From an uncultured bacterium (lineage in GTDB: Bacteria; Bacteroidota; Ignavibacteria; Ignavibacteriales; Melioribacteraceae): DNA of 64,000 bases. Position numbers and translations under genes: made by a program. Numbering within the stretch: the first letter of the stretch is position 1; the number at the start of each line of letters is the position of its first letter. The DNA lies in NCBI GenBank assembly GCA_937936675.1, contig CALDDL010000012.1, positions 19,893-83,892 of the forward strand. The letters are read 5' to 3'. Shown in pieces: positions 27,095 through 36,060 of this stretch. The notes beneath the pieces are model-generated. The model was not told where the DNA came from and did no database searches. It saw nothing but the letters and a program-made list of their open reading frames with translations.

Positions 27095-30000
27095 TTAACT
27101 ACACCCTGTAGTAGCTCCACAGGTATTACATTTTAGACAGGTACCATTTCGTACCATAGTCATACTCTGACATTCCGGACAGATATCACCCGTGTAACCT
27201 CTTTCACGTGCTTTCATTACTGTTTGATGCTGCATTAATTTTTTATCCATTTCGTTTTTACCGTTGCCATTGGAAGTATCTACCATGATCGGTTTTCTTC
27301 TAGTAGTATCAGGCTCAACGAATACTTCGCTTATAATTTCTTCACCAACGAAATCAGGTTCGCTCATTGAGCGATGTTCTTTATTCTTTATAATATCAGT
27401 TTCATCGACATGAGCCAAATCGTTTCTTCCAAGATAAGATACAGCCAACTCACGGAAAATATAATCAATTACCGAAGTAGCCATTTTAATTCGGCTATGA
27501 CCTGTAAGCACACCGCTTGGTTCAAATCTCGTAAAGACAAAAGCGTCAACAAATTCTTCGAGCGGAACACCATGTTGTAGTCCAAGTGATATCGAAATTG
27601 CGAAGCAGTTTAATAAACTTCTGAATGCCGCACCTTCTTTGTGCATATCGATAAATACTTCACCAATCTGTCCGTTATCATATTCACCTGTTCTTACATA
27701 AACAGATTGACCATTAATTTTCACTTTTTGAGTGTATCCTGTTCTTCTATCCGGAAGTCTTCTTCTTTTTGCTATGTATCTATGGATAATTCTCTCGGCA
27801 ACTTTTATAATATCGTTTTCTTCTTTCTTCTCTAAGAGGTCTTCCACTTCTTCTTCACTCATTGAATTAAGCGGTTGGCTAAGTTTAGAACCATCACGAT
27901 AAAGAGCGTTTGCCTTAGTTCCAAGTTTCCAAGACATCATATAAGCATGCTTAATATCTTCAATATCTGCATGATTAGGAAGATTTATAGTTTTAGAAAT
28001 TGCACCTGAAATAAAAGGCTGTGCCGCTGCCATCATATATATATGAGCATCTGCTTTTATATAACGAGTACCTTTTTTGCCGCACTTATTAGCGCAATCA
28101 AAAACTGAGTAATGTTCATGCTTTAAGAATGGAGCACCTTCGATTGTCATTGTGCCGCATACATAATCATTAGCGACCGTAATTTCATTTTTAGTGAATC
28201 CGAGAGCAGATAAAAGATCGAAACTAAAATCATCTATTTGATCAGAATTAAATCCAAGATTATTAATCAAGAATTTATCTCCGAGAGTATATCTATTAAA
28301 TGCAAAACTTAATTCAAAAACAGATGGGAGAGCCGATTCAATTTTCGCAATCGCTTCATCATTAAATCCTTTTGAACGCAAAGTTTCTGGATTGATATAA
28401 GGGCAGCCAATAAGTGAACCAGAACCTTTGGCATATTTAACTATTTCAGTTATTTGTTCTTTATTATATCCAAGCACTTTTAATGCTGGTGGTATGGACT
28501 GATTAATGATTTTGAAATAACCGCCACCTGCCAATTTTTTGAATTTTACTAAAGCAAAATCGGGTTCGATTCCTGTGGTATCACAATCCATAACCAACCC
28601 GATTGTACCTGTCGGAGCAATTACTGTTACTTGAGCATTTCTAAAACCAAACTTTTCACCGGCATCCAAAGCCAAATCAGCATCTTCACGTGCTGCTTTT
28701 AATAAGTCCGAGGGACAGTGTTCAGGATTGATCCCCATAGGATGAATCGATAGTCCTTCATATTCTTCCTTAGGAACGTTATATGCAGCTCGTTTATGGT
28801 TCCTGATTACACGAAGCATTGCCTCTTTGTTCTTTTCGAATTGCGGGAATGGTTTATGTTCCTTTGCCATTTCGGACGATGTGGCATAAGAACGCATATG
28901 CATAATTGCCGTCAATGCACCTGTTATTGCGAATGCTTCCTTACTGTCATAAGGTATTCCTTGACGCATTAATAACGAACCGAGATTAGCATAACCTAAG
29001 CCGAGAGTTCTATATTCATAACTTAATTGAGCAATCTCCTTGCTCGGATATTGAGCCATCAATACGCTTATCTCCAATACCATAGTCCAAAGACGTGTGG
29101 CATGGCGATAGGCATTGATATCAAACTTAGCTAATTCATCATTATAAAATTTAACAAGATTAAGTGAAGCTAGATTACATGCAGTATCATCTAAGAACAT
29201 ATATTCGCTGCAAGGATTTGATGCTCTTATCCTACCGCTATTAATACATGTATGCCATTCATTAATTGTAGTATCATATTGTAGTCCGGGATCCGCCGAA
29301 GACCAAGCTGCATAAGCAATCTCTTCCCATAGATCAGCTGCTTTTAGTGTCTTACAGGGCTTAGCATCTCTTCCCTCTTTAGTAGCTTTCTTCTTTTCAT
29401 TTCGCCAGTATAAGTTCCAATCATTATCATTTAGTACTGCTTGCATGAAATCATTAGTTACTCTTACCGAATTATTAGAGTTCTGTCCTGCAACAGTATT
29501 ATATGCTTCCGAATTCCAATCTTCATTATAAACAGGAAATTCAATACTCTTAAATCCAAGCTTAGCTAATTTGATTACACGTTCAATATAATTTTCGGGG
29601 ATATGAAGTTTGCGAGCTTCTAGTACCGCTTTCCTAAGTCGAAGATTTGTTCTTTTATTAAATCTGTCATTCTCGGGATGCTCTTCAAAGCATGTTTTCA
29701 TTATATTATTTAAATGGTAATTACAGATTTTAGAGCCGGTTACTAATGCCGCAACTTTTTGCTCTTCCACAACTTTCCAATTTATATATTCTTCAATATC
29801 GGGATGATCAATATCGAGAGTAACCATCTTAGCGGCTCTGCGCGTTGTTCCACCTGATTTTATTGCTCCTGCCGAGCGATCGCCAATTTTTAAGAATGAC
29901 ATTAAACCGGATGATTTACCACCTCCGCTAAGTGGTTCGTTTACACCCCTGATATCAGAAAAATTCGATCCCGTACCAGAACCGTACTTGAATAAGCGGG

Positions 30001-30664
30001 CTTCTCTAACCCATAGATCCATTATTCCGCCATCATTAACCAAATCGTCTTTAATCGATTGAATAAAACATGCATGCGGTTGAGGATGTGTATATGCATC
30101 TTCGGATTGAGTTAATTCACCGCTTTGATAATCCACATAATAATGTCCCTGTGCAGGACCATTAATTCCGTAAGCCCAGTTGAGACCGGTATTAAACCAT
30201 TGCGGACTATTAGGTGCGGCATATTGTGCAGCAAGCATATATGCAAGCTCATCATAAAAGGTGCGTGCGTCATCTTCGGTATCAAAATATCCGGCTTTCC
30301 AGCCCCAATATGTCCATGTTCCAGATAATCGCGTAAACACTTGTCTTGAATCAGTTTCGCTTGAATAACGTTCCTTCTCAGGAAGCTCTTCTAAGGTTTT
30401 TGTATCTGCTATTGATGCTTGAAGCCATTTCGGAACTCCGGCTTCTTTCACTTTCTTAAGCAGGCGTGGAACGCCGGCTTTTCTAAAATATTTTTGCGCT
30501 ATTACATCTGTCGCTACTTGCGACCATTCTTTTGGTACTGAAACATCTTCCATCCTAAAGACTATTGAGCCGTCAGGATTCTTTATTTCTGATGTTCTTT
30601 TTGTAAATTCTAATGACTCGAAGGGGTCTTTACCGGCTTCAGTAAAAAGTCGATTTATTTTCAT
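27095..30664 (-). CDS. nrdJ: Vitamin B12-dependent (class II) ribonucleotide reductase
   Basis: 1189 residues, the long class II form. It reduces ribonucleotides with a thiyl radical made by adenosylcobalamin and needs no oxygen. [21 protein letters not shown] carries the radical Cys with its Asn and Glu partners; [13 protein letters not shown] and [16 protein letters not shown] are further NrdJ boxes. The C-terminus ends in a zinc-ribbon-like CPEC-x11-CLKCNTCG segment and a terminal Cys pair for thiol exchange. No cobalamin riboswitch B12 box and no clear NrdR box are seen upstream. The organism must import or make cobalamin. Confidence 0.97.
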   Translation of the reverse strand: MKINRLFTEAGKDPFESLEFTKRTSEIKNPDGSIVFRMEDVSVPKEWSQVATDVIAQKYFRKAGVPRLLKKVKEAGVPKWLQASIADTKTLEELPEKERYSSETDSRQVFTRLSGTWTYWGWKAGYFDTEDDARTFYDELAYMLAAQYAAPNSPQWFNTGLNWAYGINGPAQGHYYVDYQSGELTQSEDAYTHPQPHACFIQSIKDDLVNDGGIMDLWVREARLFKYGSGTGSNFSDIRGVNEPLSGGGKSSGLMSFLKIGDRSAGAIKSGGTTRRAAKMVTLDIDHPDIEEYINWKVVEEQKVAALVTGSKICNYHLNNIMKTCFEEHPENDRFNKRTNLRLRKAVLEARKLHIPENYIERVIKLAKLGFKSIEFPVYNEDWNSEAYNTVAGQNSNNSVRVTNDFMQAVLNDNDWNLYWRNEKKKATKEGRDAKPCKTLKAADLWEEIAYAAWSSADPGLQYDTTINEWHTCINSGRIRASNPCSEYMFLDDTACNLASLNLVKFYNDELAKFDINAYRHATRLWTMVLEISVLMAQYPSKEIAQLSYEYRTLGLGYANLGSLLMRQGIPYDSKEAFAITGALTAIMHMRSYATSSEMAKEHKPFPQFEKNKEAMLRVIRNHKRAAYNVPKEEYEGLSIHPMGINPEHCPSDLLKAAREDADLALDAGEKFGFRNAQVTVIAPTGTIGLVMDCDTTGIEPDFALVKFKKLAGGGYFKIINQSIPPALKVLGYNKEQITEIVKYAKGSGSLIGCPYINPETLRSKGFNDEAIAKIESALPSVFELSFAFNRYTLGDKFLINNLGFNSDQIDDFSFDLLSALGFTKNEITVANDYVCGTMTIEGAPFLKHEHYSVFDCANKCGKKGTRYIKADAHIYMMAAAQPFISGAISKTINLPNHADIEDIKHAYMMSWKLGTKANALYRDGSKLSQPLNSMSEEEVEDLLEKKEENDIIKVAERIIHRYIAKRRRLPDRRTGYTQKVKINGQSVYVRTGEYDNGQIGEVFIDMHKEGAAFRSLLNCFAISISLGLQHGVPLEEFVDAFVFTRFEPSGVLTGHSRIKMATSVIDYIFRELAVSYLGRNDLAHVDETDIIKNKEHRSMSEPDFVGEEIISEVFVEPDTTRRKPIMVDTSNGNGKNEMDKKLMQHQTVMKARERGYTGDICPECQSMTMVRNGTCLKCNTCGATTGCS

Positions 30665-30793
30665 TTACTGCTCCAGAATTACAGTTGAAAAAATTTATTT
30701 GATTAAAAAACGAAATTGCCCTGAATTTTGCTTGTCGGAAATAGCAAGTTATATAAAAATTTTTTTTATAGCAAAATTATAATTATAGGGGTG

Positions 30794-30819
30794 AATTATA
30801 AATCAATTGATTTATAATT
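30794..30819. promoter_or_regulatory. 26-bp perfect palindrome, operator candidate
   Basis: The 26 bases from 30794 read the same on both strands (AATTATAAATCAA and its complement). The site lies midway between the divergent nrdJ and malQ starts, where no terminator is needed, so a dimeric repressor site is more likely than a hairpin. GTGA before and TCAC after widen the partial symmetry. Regulator unknown. Confidence 0.5.
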
Positions 30820-30859
30820 GATTTCACACACCAATAATTCCAAAACCAAAATAAAAAAT

Positions 30860-30875
30860 TTTTGTTATAACAAAA
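30860..30875. promoter_or_regulatory. 16-bp perfect palindrome upstream of malQ
   Basis: TTTTGTTATAACAAAA, perfectly symmetric, 55 bases before the malQ ATG. Its core GTTATAAC differs from the larger palindrome at 30794. It could be an operator for malQ; its low complexity lowers confidence. Confidence 0.4.
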
Positions 30876-30929
30876 CAGTTGTTTTTATTTATTTTTATTT
30901 TATGTGAAATTAATTTTTGAGGATTGCTT

Positions 30930-32474
30930 ATGCATTTAGGAAGATCAGCAGGAATATTACTACACCCAACTTCTTTACCGGGTAAATATGGAATCGGAGA
31001 TTTGGGTAATGAAGCTTACCATTTTATCGATTTTATGGAACATTCAGGTCAAATTCTTTGGCAGACTTTTCCTTTAGGACCCACCGGATATGGAGATTCT
31101 CCTTATCAATGTTTCTCTGCTTTTGCAGGAAATCCAATGCTTATCAGTATTGATAAACTTCTTGAGATGGGACTTTTATATCAAAGCGACCTTAGCGACT
31201 ATCCCGATTTTGGAAGCGGTGATATAGATTATGGACCATTAATTATTGCGAAAAATAATATTCTTCAAAAAGCTTTTAAGAATTTTAAAAGTTCAGGGAA
31301 TACAATCGATAATTTTTGCCATAAATTTATTAAAGAAAATAAATACTGGTTAGAAAACTATGCACTATTTATGGCAGTGAAGGAATATCATAATGGTGTT
31401 CGCTGGACTGATTGGGATAAAGAAATTGCATTTGGTAAAGGAGAAATTTTAGATAAGTGGAAAGAAAAAGTAATTGATAAATATGAATATCAAATTTTTA
31501 TTCAGTATCTATTCGATGAACAGTGGCAAAATCTTAAAGAATATGCTCATAAAAAAGGGATTAAAATAATTGGCGATATGCCGATATTTGTTGCCTATGA
31601 TAGTGCTGATGTTTGGGGAAATAAAGAACAATTCTCCATTAATCCAAAGGATGGTTCTGCTGAGTTTGTTGCAGGAGTGCCGCCGGATTATTTTAGTGCC
31701 ACCGGTCAACTTTGGGGGAATCCATTATACAAATGGAAAGTAATGGAGAAGGATAATTTTAGTTGGTGGAAATCAAGAATTAAAAAATTATTAACTCTTT
31801 GTGATATAATACGGATTGATCATTTCAGAGGATTTGATGCATATTGGGAGATTCCCGGAGATGCCGAAACAGCTATAACTGGCAGATGGGTAAAAGCTCC
31901 CGGAGAAAAACTCTTTAATTCCATTCGAGAAGAATTAGGAACACTCCCTATTATTGCCGAAGATCTCGGAGTAATTACAAAAACTGTGGAAGAACTCCGT
32001 GATAAATTTGAATTCCCCGGAATAAAAATTATGCAATTTTCATTCGGAGATGAGGGAGAGAAAAAATTCCTGCCACATAATTATATACCGAATTGCGTGG
32101 TTCATACTGGTTCTCATGATAATGAAACAACACGCGGATTTATTGAATCTGAGATTAAGAAAGGTGAAGGAATTTATGAGTGGGCTCAAAAATATTTGAA
32201 CTACTATGGAAACGATATAGTGTTCGAAATGATTAGAACAGCTTACGCATCGGTAGCTGAAATTGTTGTTATCCCATTACAGGATATGTTGAACTTGGGA
32301 AACGAAGCAAGGATGAATTTCCCGGGACGTCTCGGAGGTAATTGGATGTGGCGCTTTAGATGGGAACAAATTCCACCTCAGCTTGCTGCAACTTATAAAG
32401 AGATGTGCAAAATCTATGAACGTCCGAAAACTAAAGTAACTGAATATGAGAAAATAGTAGAAGAATTAGAATAG
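30930..32474 (+). CDS. malQ: 4-alpha-glucanotransferase (amylomaltase)
   Basis: 514 residues, GH77. The frame opens two codons earlier with TTG, but ATG at 30930 has GAGG at proper distance and matches the family start. LLHPTSLPGKYGIGDLG, WQTFPLGPTGYGDSPYQ, the nucleophile region IIRIDHFRGF, the acid/base region IIAEDLGVIT and HTGSHDNETTRG are all present. It transfers alpha-1,4-glucan chains and works in maltodextrin and glycogen turnover in the cytoplasm. No other glycogen gene is adjacent. Two palindromes lie upstream, possible regulator sites. Confidence 0.97.
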   Translation: MHLGRSAGILLHPTSLPGKYGIGDLGNEAYHFIDFMEHSGQILWQTFPLGPTGYGDSPYQCFSAFAGNPMLISIDKLLEMGLLYQSDLSDYPDFGSGDIDYGPLIIAKNNILQKAFKNFKSSGNTIDNFCHKFIKENKYWLENYALFMAVKEYHNGVRWTDWDKEIAFGKGEILDKWKEKVIDKYEYQIFIQYLFDEQWQNLKEYAHKKGIKIIGDMPIFVAYDSADVWGNKEQFSINPKDGSAEFVAGVPPDYFSATGQLWGNPLYKWKVMEKDNFSWWKSRIKKLLTLCDIIRIDHFRGFDAYWEIPGDAETAITGRWVKAPGEKLFNSIREELGTLPIIAEDLGVITKTVEELRDKFEFPGIKIMQFSFGDEGEKKFLPHNYIPNCVVHTGSHDNETTRGFIESEIKKGEGIYEWAQKYLNYYGNDIVFEMIRTAYASVAEIVVIPLQDMLNLGNEARMNFPGRLGGNWMWRFRWEQIPPQLAATYKEMCKIYERPKTKVTEYEKIVEELE

Positions 32475-32476
32475 GC

Positions 32477-32547
32477 AATTGAAAAAAGGAGATGAAATGA
32501 ATCCAATAGATTTTTTCTGTTGAATCAGTTCATCTCCTATTTCAATT
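32477..32547. terminator. Long imperfect hairpin between convergent malQ and peroxidase genes
   Basis: AATTGAA-GGAGATGAA on the left pairs with TTCATCTCC-TTCAATT on the right, with a bulge and an imperfect inner stem around a T6 loop. The location between two convergent genes suits a bidirectional transcription end or 3' stabilising structure. A strong T tract is missing on either side. Confidence 0.45.
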
Positions 32548-32603
32548 CCTTTATACCTAAATAAGAATCAAAATGTATTTAGATATACTCTATTACAAAT
32601 TAT

Positions 32604-33170
32604 TTATTTTTTTGCTAATTCTTTTTCAATAGCAGAAGTCATTTCTTTGCTTTCAGGTTCTACCTTGCTTCTGAATCTTTCTACAATTTTTCCATCTTTA
32701 GAAATTAGAAATTTTTCAAAATTCCATTTAATATCCCCCTTCTCGACAGAATCATTATTCGTAAGAAGTGCGTATAATGGAGCTTTATTATCACCAAGAA
32801 CTTTCACTTTATCAAATAAAGGAAACTTAACATCAAATGTAGATGAGCAAAATTCTTGAATCTCTTTATTAGTTCCGGGTTCCTGTCCGCCGAAATCATT
32901 GCAAGGGAAAGCCAATATCTCAAAACCCTTTGCTTTATATTCGTCATAAATTTTTTGAAGACCCGCATATTGCTTTGTGTATCCGCATTTGCTTGCAACG
33001 TTTACAATTAATAGCACCTTCCCCTTATAGTTAGAAAGTTTTACATCTTTGCCATCAATATTTTTCACCGTTAATCCATAGACCGAATCCACTTTATTAC
33101 CTCCGACACCTGCATTTATAAAACTTACCGCAAATAAAAATGTTATTACTAAAAAAAATATTTTTTTCAT
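32604..33170 (-). CDS. Exported glutathione peroxidase family protein
   Basis: 188 residues with a signal peptide (1-20). The thioredoxin-like fold shows NVASKCGYTKQY with the peroxidatic Cys62, PCNDFGGQEPG with the catalytic Gln, and IKWNFEKF with Trp and Asn, so the Cys-Gln-Trp-Asn tetrad is complete. Such Cys-type enzymes usually take electrons from thioredoxin rather than glutathione and remove organic hydroperoxides. The signal peptide suggests action in the periplasm. It is monocistronic with a good AGGAGG site. Confidence 0.94.
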   Translation of the reverse strand: MKKIFFLVITFLFAVSFINAGVGGNKVDSVYGLTVKNIDGKDVKLSNYKGKVLLIVNVASKCGYTKQYAGLQKIYDEYKAKGFEILAFPCNDFGGQEPGTNKEIQEFCSSTFDVKFPLFDKVKVLGDNKAPLYALLTNNDSVEKGDIKWNFEKFLISKDGKIVERFRSKVEPESKEMTSAIEKELAKK

Positions 33171-33195
33171 GCTTCCTCCTGTTTTTTATCATTAA

Positions 33196-33220
33196 CAAAG
33201 ATAATTAAAAAAGAGTTCAA
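33196..33220 (-). promoter_or_regulatory. TAnnTTTG promoter candidate of the peroxidase gene
   Basis: TATCTTTG (33203-33196) fits the Bacteroidota -7 element and lies 26 bases before the ATG. TTGAAC stands 11 bases upstream, too close for a usual -33 element. The same pair with the same spacing precedes the lipoprotein gene at 63702. Confidence 0.35.
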
Positions 33221-33257
33221 GTATTAATAAGTTTTTTTAAGTTCATCCATTTTATTA

Positions 33258-33289
33258 AAAAGCAATACCAAAATTTTGGTATAGCTTTT
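33258..33289. promoter_or_regulatory. Palindrome in divergent intergenic region, operator candidate
   Basis: An 18-bp perfect palindrome (ATACCAAAATTTTGGTAT, 33265-33282) is extended to 32 bp by AAAAGC and GCTTTT with one mismatched pair. It sits about 90 bases upstream of the peroxidase start and 132 upstream of the secreted protein at 33421. Both genes point away, so a terminator is not expected. Confidence 0.5.
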
Positions 33290-33420
33290 AATTAATAATA
33301 ATATAAATTAGCTATTGATTTCCTTTCTAAATGTTGTAATTATGAATGAGGGTTAATTGCATACATGTAAAATACTGCAGCATCTGAAAATATATTTTAT
33401 ATATAGCTCGAGGAGCATAT

Positions 33421-36009
33421 ATGTATAAAAAGATTACTATAATCAATAGCCTATTTCTAATCATATTTATTTTTACATCAGTTCAAATCCTAGGTGAAGG
33501 AGGGAATAAAAAAAATTCTCCACTTCAAAAAACCAACGGCGTGCCATCTTATACAAAATTTAATATTAATAACATTTCGACATGGTTTAAGAACGATGGC
33601 GAATCTGATATTAATCAAAATGGGAACTCCGGATTTGAATATCCCAAAGGCAGCAGGAAGAATGCCATTTTTCAATCCGGTTTTTTATGGGGCGGTAAAG
33701 TAGATGGACAAGTAAGAGTAGGCGGATCTGCGTATCGGCAAGGAACGGTACCGGGTAGAGTTATTAAAAATGCTCAGAATAAATGGGAAGCCGTTAGGCC
33801 AAACGATCCTGATGTAAGAATTTATAGAGTAAGACCCGATTATAAAAAAGCTCATCTTAGTGCCGAGATAAAAGACGGTGATGGAAAAAACGAGAAGGAA
33901 ATTAGAGCACAATATGAAAAAGATTGGAAGGAATGGCCGGCAGCTCAAGGTGCTCCATATAAAGATGTAAATAAGGATGGTGTTTATGACCCTAATATTG
34001 ATATACCCGGAGTAGAAGATTCTCATCAAACAATCTGGTTTATTTGTAATGATTTTGATAATAAAGCCACAGACTTTATGTATGGTTCGCCTCCAATGGG
34101 CATCGAAGAACAGGTTACAATCTGGGGCTATAAAACTAAAGGTGCTCTTAACAATATGCTCTTTAGAAAATATATTATTATAAATAAAAACATAGATGAA
34201 AAACCTTTCACTGATATGTATGTTTCGATGTGGAGCGATCCTGACCTTGGTAATGCAAGTGATGATTTATCCGGCTGCGATTCAACATTGAGCTTAGCAT
34301 ATATTTATAATGGAAATAATACTGATGCCGTGTATGGAGAAGATGTTCCTGCTGCTGGATTTGATTTTCTGCAAGGTCCTATTGTAACCGGACTTCCAGG
34401 TGATACTGCAATATTTAATAACAAATATATTTCTGGCAAAAAAAATCTTCCTATGACGGCATTTTATTTCTTTACTGGCGGTGATAACATTTATACTGAT
34501 CCAGCACAAGGGGTCTATCAAACAGGTACACTATTATTTTATAATTATATGAGAGGATTAAGTCCGGCTACTAAGCAACCTTATATTGACCCAATAACAT
34601 TAAAGCCAACATATTTCCCTCTTTCAGGAGACCCGGTTAAAGGTACCGGCTGGTTAGATACTTATAAGGCAGACCGCCGATTTGGTATTGCTTCCGGTCC
34701 TTTTAATATGGCTTATGGTGATACACAAGAAATTATAATTGCTGAAATCGCAGCAGGAGCCACTCGAGGTGTTGATCGTTTAGAAGCAATTACTTTATTA
34801 AAAGACTATGATGGTGCGGCACAATTTGCTTATAATAATTTATTTAATTTACCGGGTACATCTGAGCAGCCCGAAGTTATTGCTACCGGTTTAGATAAAG
34901 AAATAATTTTATCTTGGGGAGCAGACTTTGAAGCCGTTAATAAAGGTGAAAACTATAATGCTGCAGGGTTCCGGTTTGAAGGTTATAACGTATATCAACT
35001 TCCCTCCTTTTTTGCTCTCGAAAGTGAAGCAAAAAGAATAGCTACTTTTGATATAAAAAACGGAGTGAAGACTATTATTGGTTCAAATTATGATAATGAA
35101 AAAAATCTTTGGTTGGATTATGTTGCTGCTTTTGGATCGGACTCGGGAATCAAAAGATATATTTCTATTAAAAATGATGCTTTTAATGGTAACCTTCCAC
35201 TTAATAATGGACAAAAATATTATTTCGCAGTTACTTCATATACATATAATGACAATCCTCCTTTTAGTCCAAACACTTATGAGAATCCAATAAAAATAAT
35301 TGAAGTGATTCCAAAATCAATGGACCCCGGAGTTAGGTATCCGGCAGAACAGGGAGCAATTATTCATGGTATTCATTCTTCAGGTACGAGTAGCGGTGAT
35401 CTTAATGTAACGGTCATCGATCCTACTTTAGTAACCGGCGACAAGTATCAAATTTCATTTCAAGAAAATGGAGCATTGGGAATTACATACACAATTACAA
35501 ATCTTTCAAAGGATACTGTTTTAGCATCGGAGGTAAATCAAAATCTTGGGGAAGCGTCTCCTTTGATAGACGGTTTACTTATATCTGTTTTTAATCCATC
35601 TCAAATTGAAAAACAAAATAAAATTTCCGATATATTTGAGTTTACATCTCCTTCAATAATAAAAGACAATAAATTGGCAAAAGCAGATGTGGAAAATATA
35701 AACGTTTTTCCTAATCCATATTACGGATGCAATCCGCAGGAGATAAATAAATATCAGCGCTTTATTACAATAAATCATCTTCCTGCAAAAGCTACGATAC
35801 GCATTTTTAATCTTGCTGGACAGTTGATTACAACAATTGATAAGAACGATCCGAACACACAATTCCAGAGATGGACTTTGACAAATGACGGCGGATATCA
35901 AGTCGGCAGCGGAATTTATATTATTCATATCGATATGCCCGATCTAGGGGCAACAAAAGTGCTTAAAGCTGCTATAATACAGGAGCAGCAGATTTTGGAT
36001 AGATTTTAA
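33421..36009 (+). CDS. Large secreted protein with T9SS-like C-terminal domain, copy 1
   Basis: 862 residues, function unknown. Signal peptide (1-25), then a long region with repeated aromatic and Gly-Asp motifs (GFLWGGKVDGQVRVGG), fibronectin-like beta segments in the second half, an extra domain of about 115 residues (about 645-760), and a C-terminal domain starting NVFPNPYYGCNP and ending in QEQQILDRF. The latter resembles T9SS type A sorting domains (PNP start, IFNLAGQ, G-IYI-HIDMP) but has a longer end. A cell-surface or released protein is likely. A close paralog follows directly. Strong GAGGAG site before ATG. Confidence 0.82.
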   Translation: MYKKITIINSLFLIIFIFTSVQILGEGGNKKNSPLQKTNGVPSYTKFNINNISTWFKNDGESDINQNGNSGFEYPKGSRKNAIFQSGFLWGGKVDGQVRVGGSAYRQGTVPGRVIKNAQNKWEAVRPNDPDVRIYRVRPDYKKAHLSAEIKDGDGKNEKEIRAQYEKDWKEWPAAQGAPYKDVNKDGVYDPNIDIPGVEDSHQTIWFICNDFDNKATDFMYGSPPMGIEEQVTIWGYKTKGALNNMLFRKYIIINKNIDEKPFTDMYVSMWSDPDLGNASDDLSGCDSTLSLAYIYNGNNTDAVYGEDVPAAGFDFLQGPIVTGLPGDTAIFNNKYISGKKNLPMTAFYFFTGGDNIYTDPAQGVYQTGTLLFYNYMRGLSPATKQPYIDPITLKPTYFPLSGDPVKGTGWLDTYKADRRFGIASGPFNMAYGDTQEIIIAEIAAGATRGVDRLEAITLLKDYDGAAQFAYNNLFNLPGTSEQPEVIATGLDKEIILSWGADFEAVNKGENYNAAGFRFEGYNVYQLPSFFALESEAKRIATFDIKNGVKTIIGSNYDNEKNLWLDYVAAFGSDSGIKRYISIKNDAFNGNLPLNNGQKYYFAVTSYTYNDNPPFSPNTYENPIKIIEVIPKSMDPGVRYPAEQGAIIHGIHSSGTSSGDLNVTVIDPTLVTGDKYQISFQENGALGITYTITNLSKDTVLASEVNQNLGEASPLIDGLLISVFNPSQIEKQNKISDIFEFTSPSIIKDNKLAKADVENINVFPNPYYGCNPQEINKYQRFITINHLPAKATIRIFNLAGQLITTIDKNDPNTQFQRWTLTNDGGYQVGSGIYIIHIDMPDLGATKVLKAAIIQEQQILDRF

Positions 36010-36060
36010 TGATGCAAAAGGGATTGATAAAACTTATGCATTTAGTTTGCAGGAGGATTT

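Noticed and set aside
30665..30793. Cobalamin riboswitch upstream of nrdJ
   Set aside because: I looked for the B12 box and typical multi-stem layout before this B12-dependent enzyme and saw neither.
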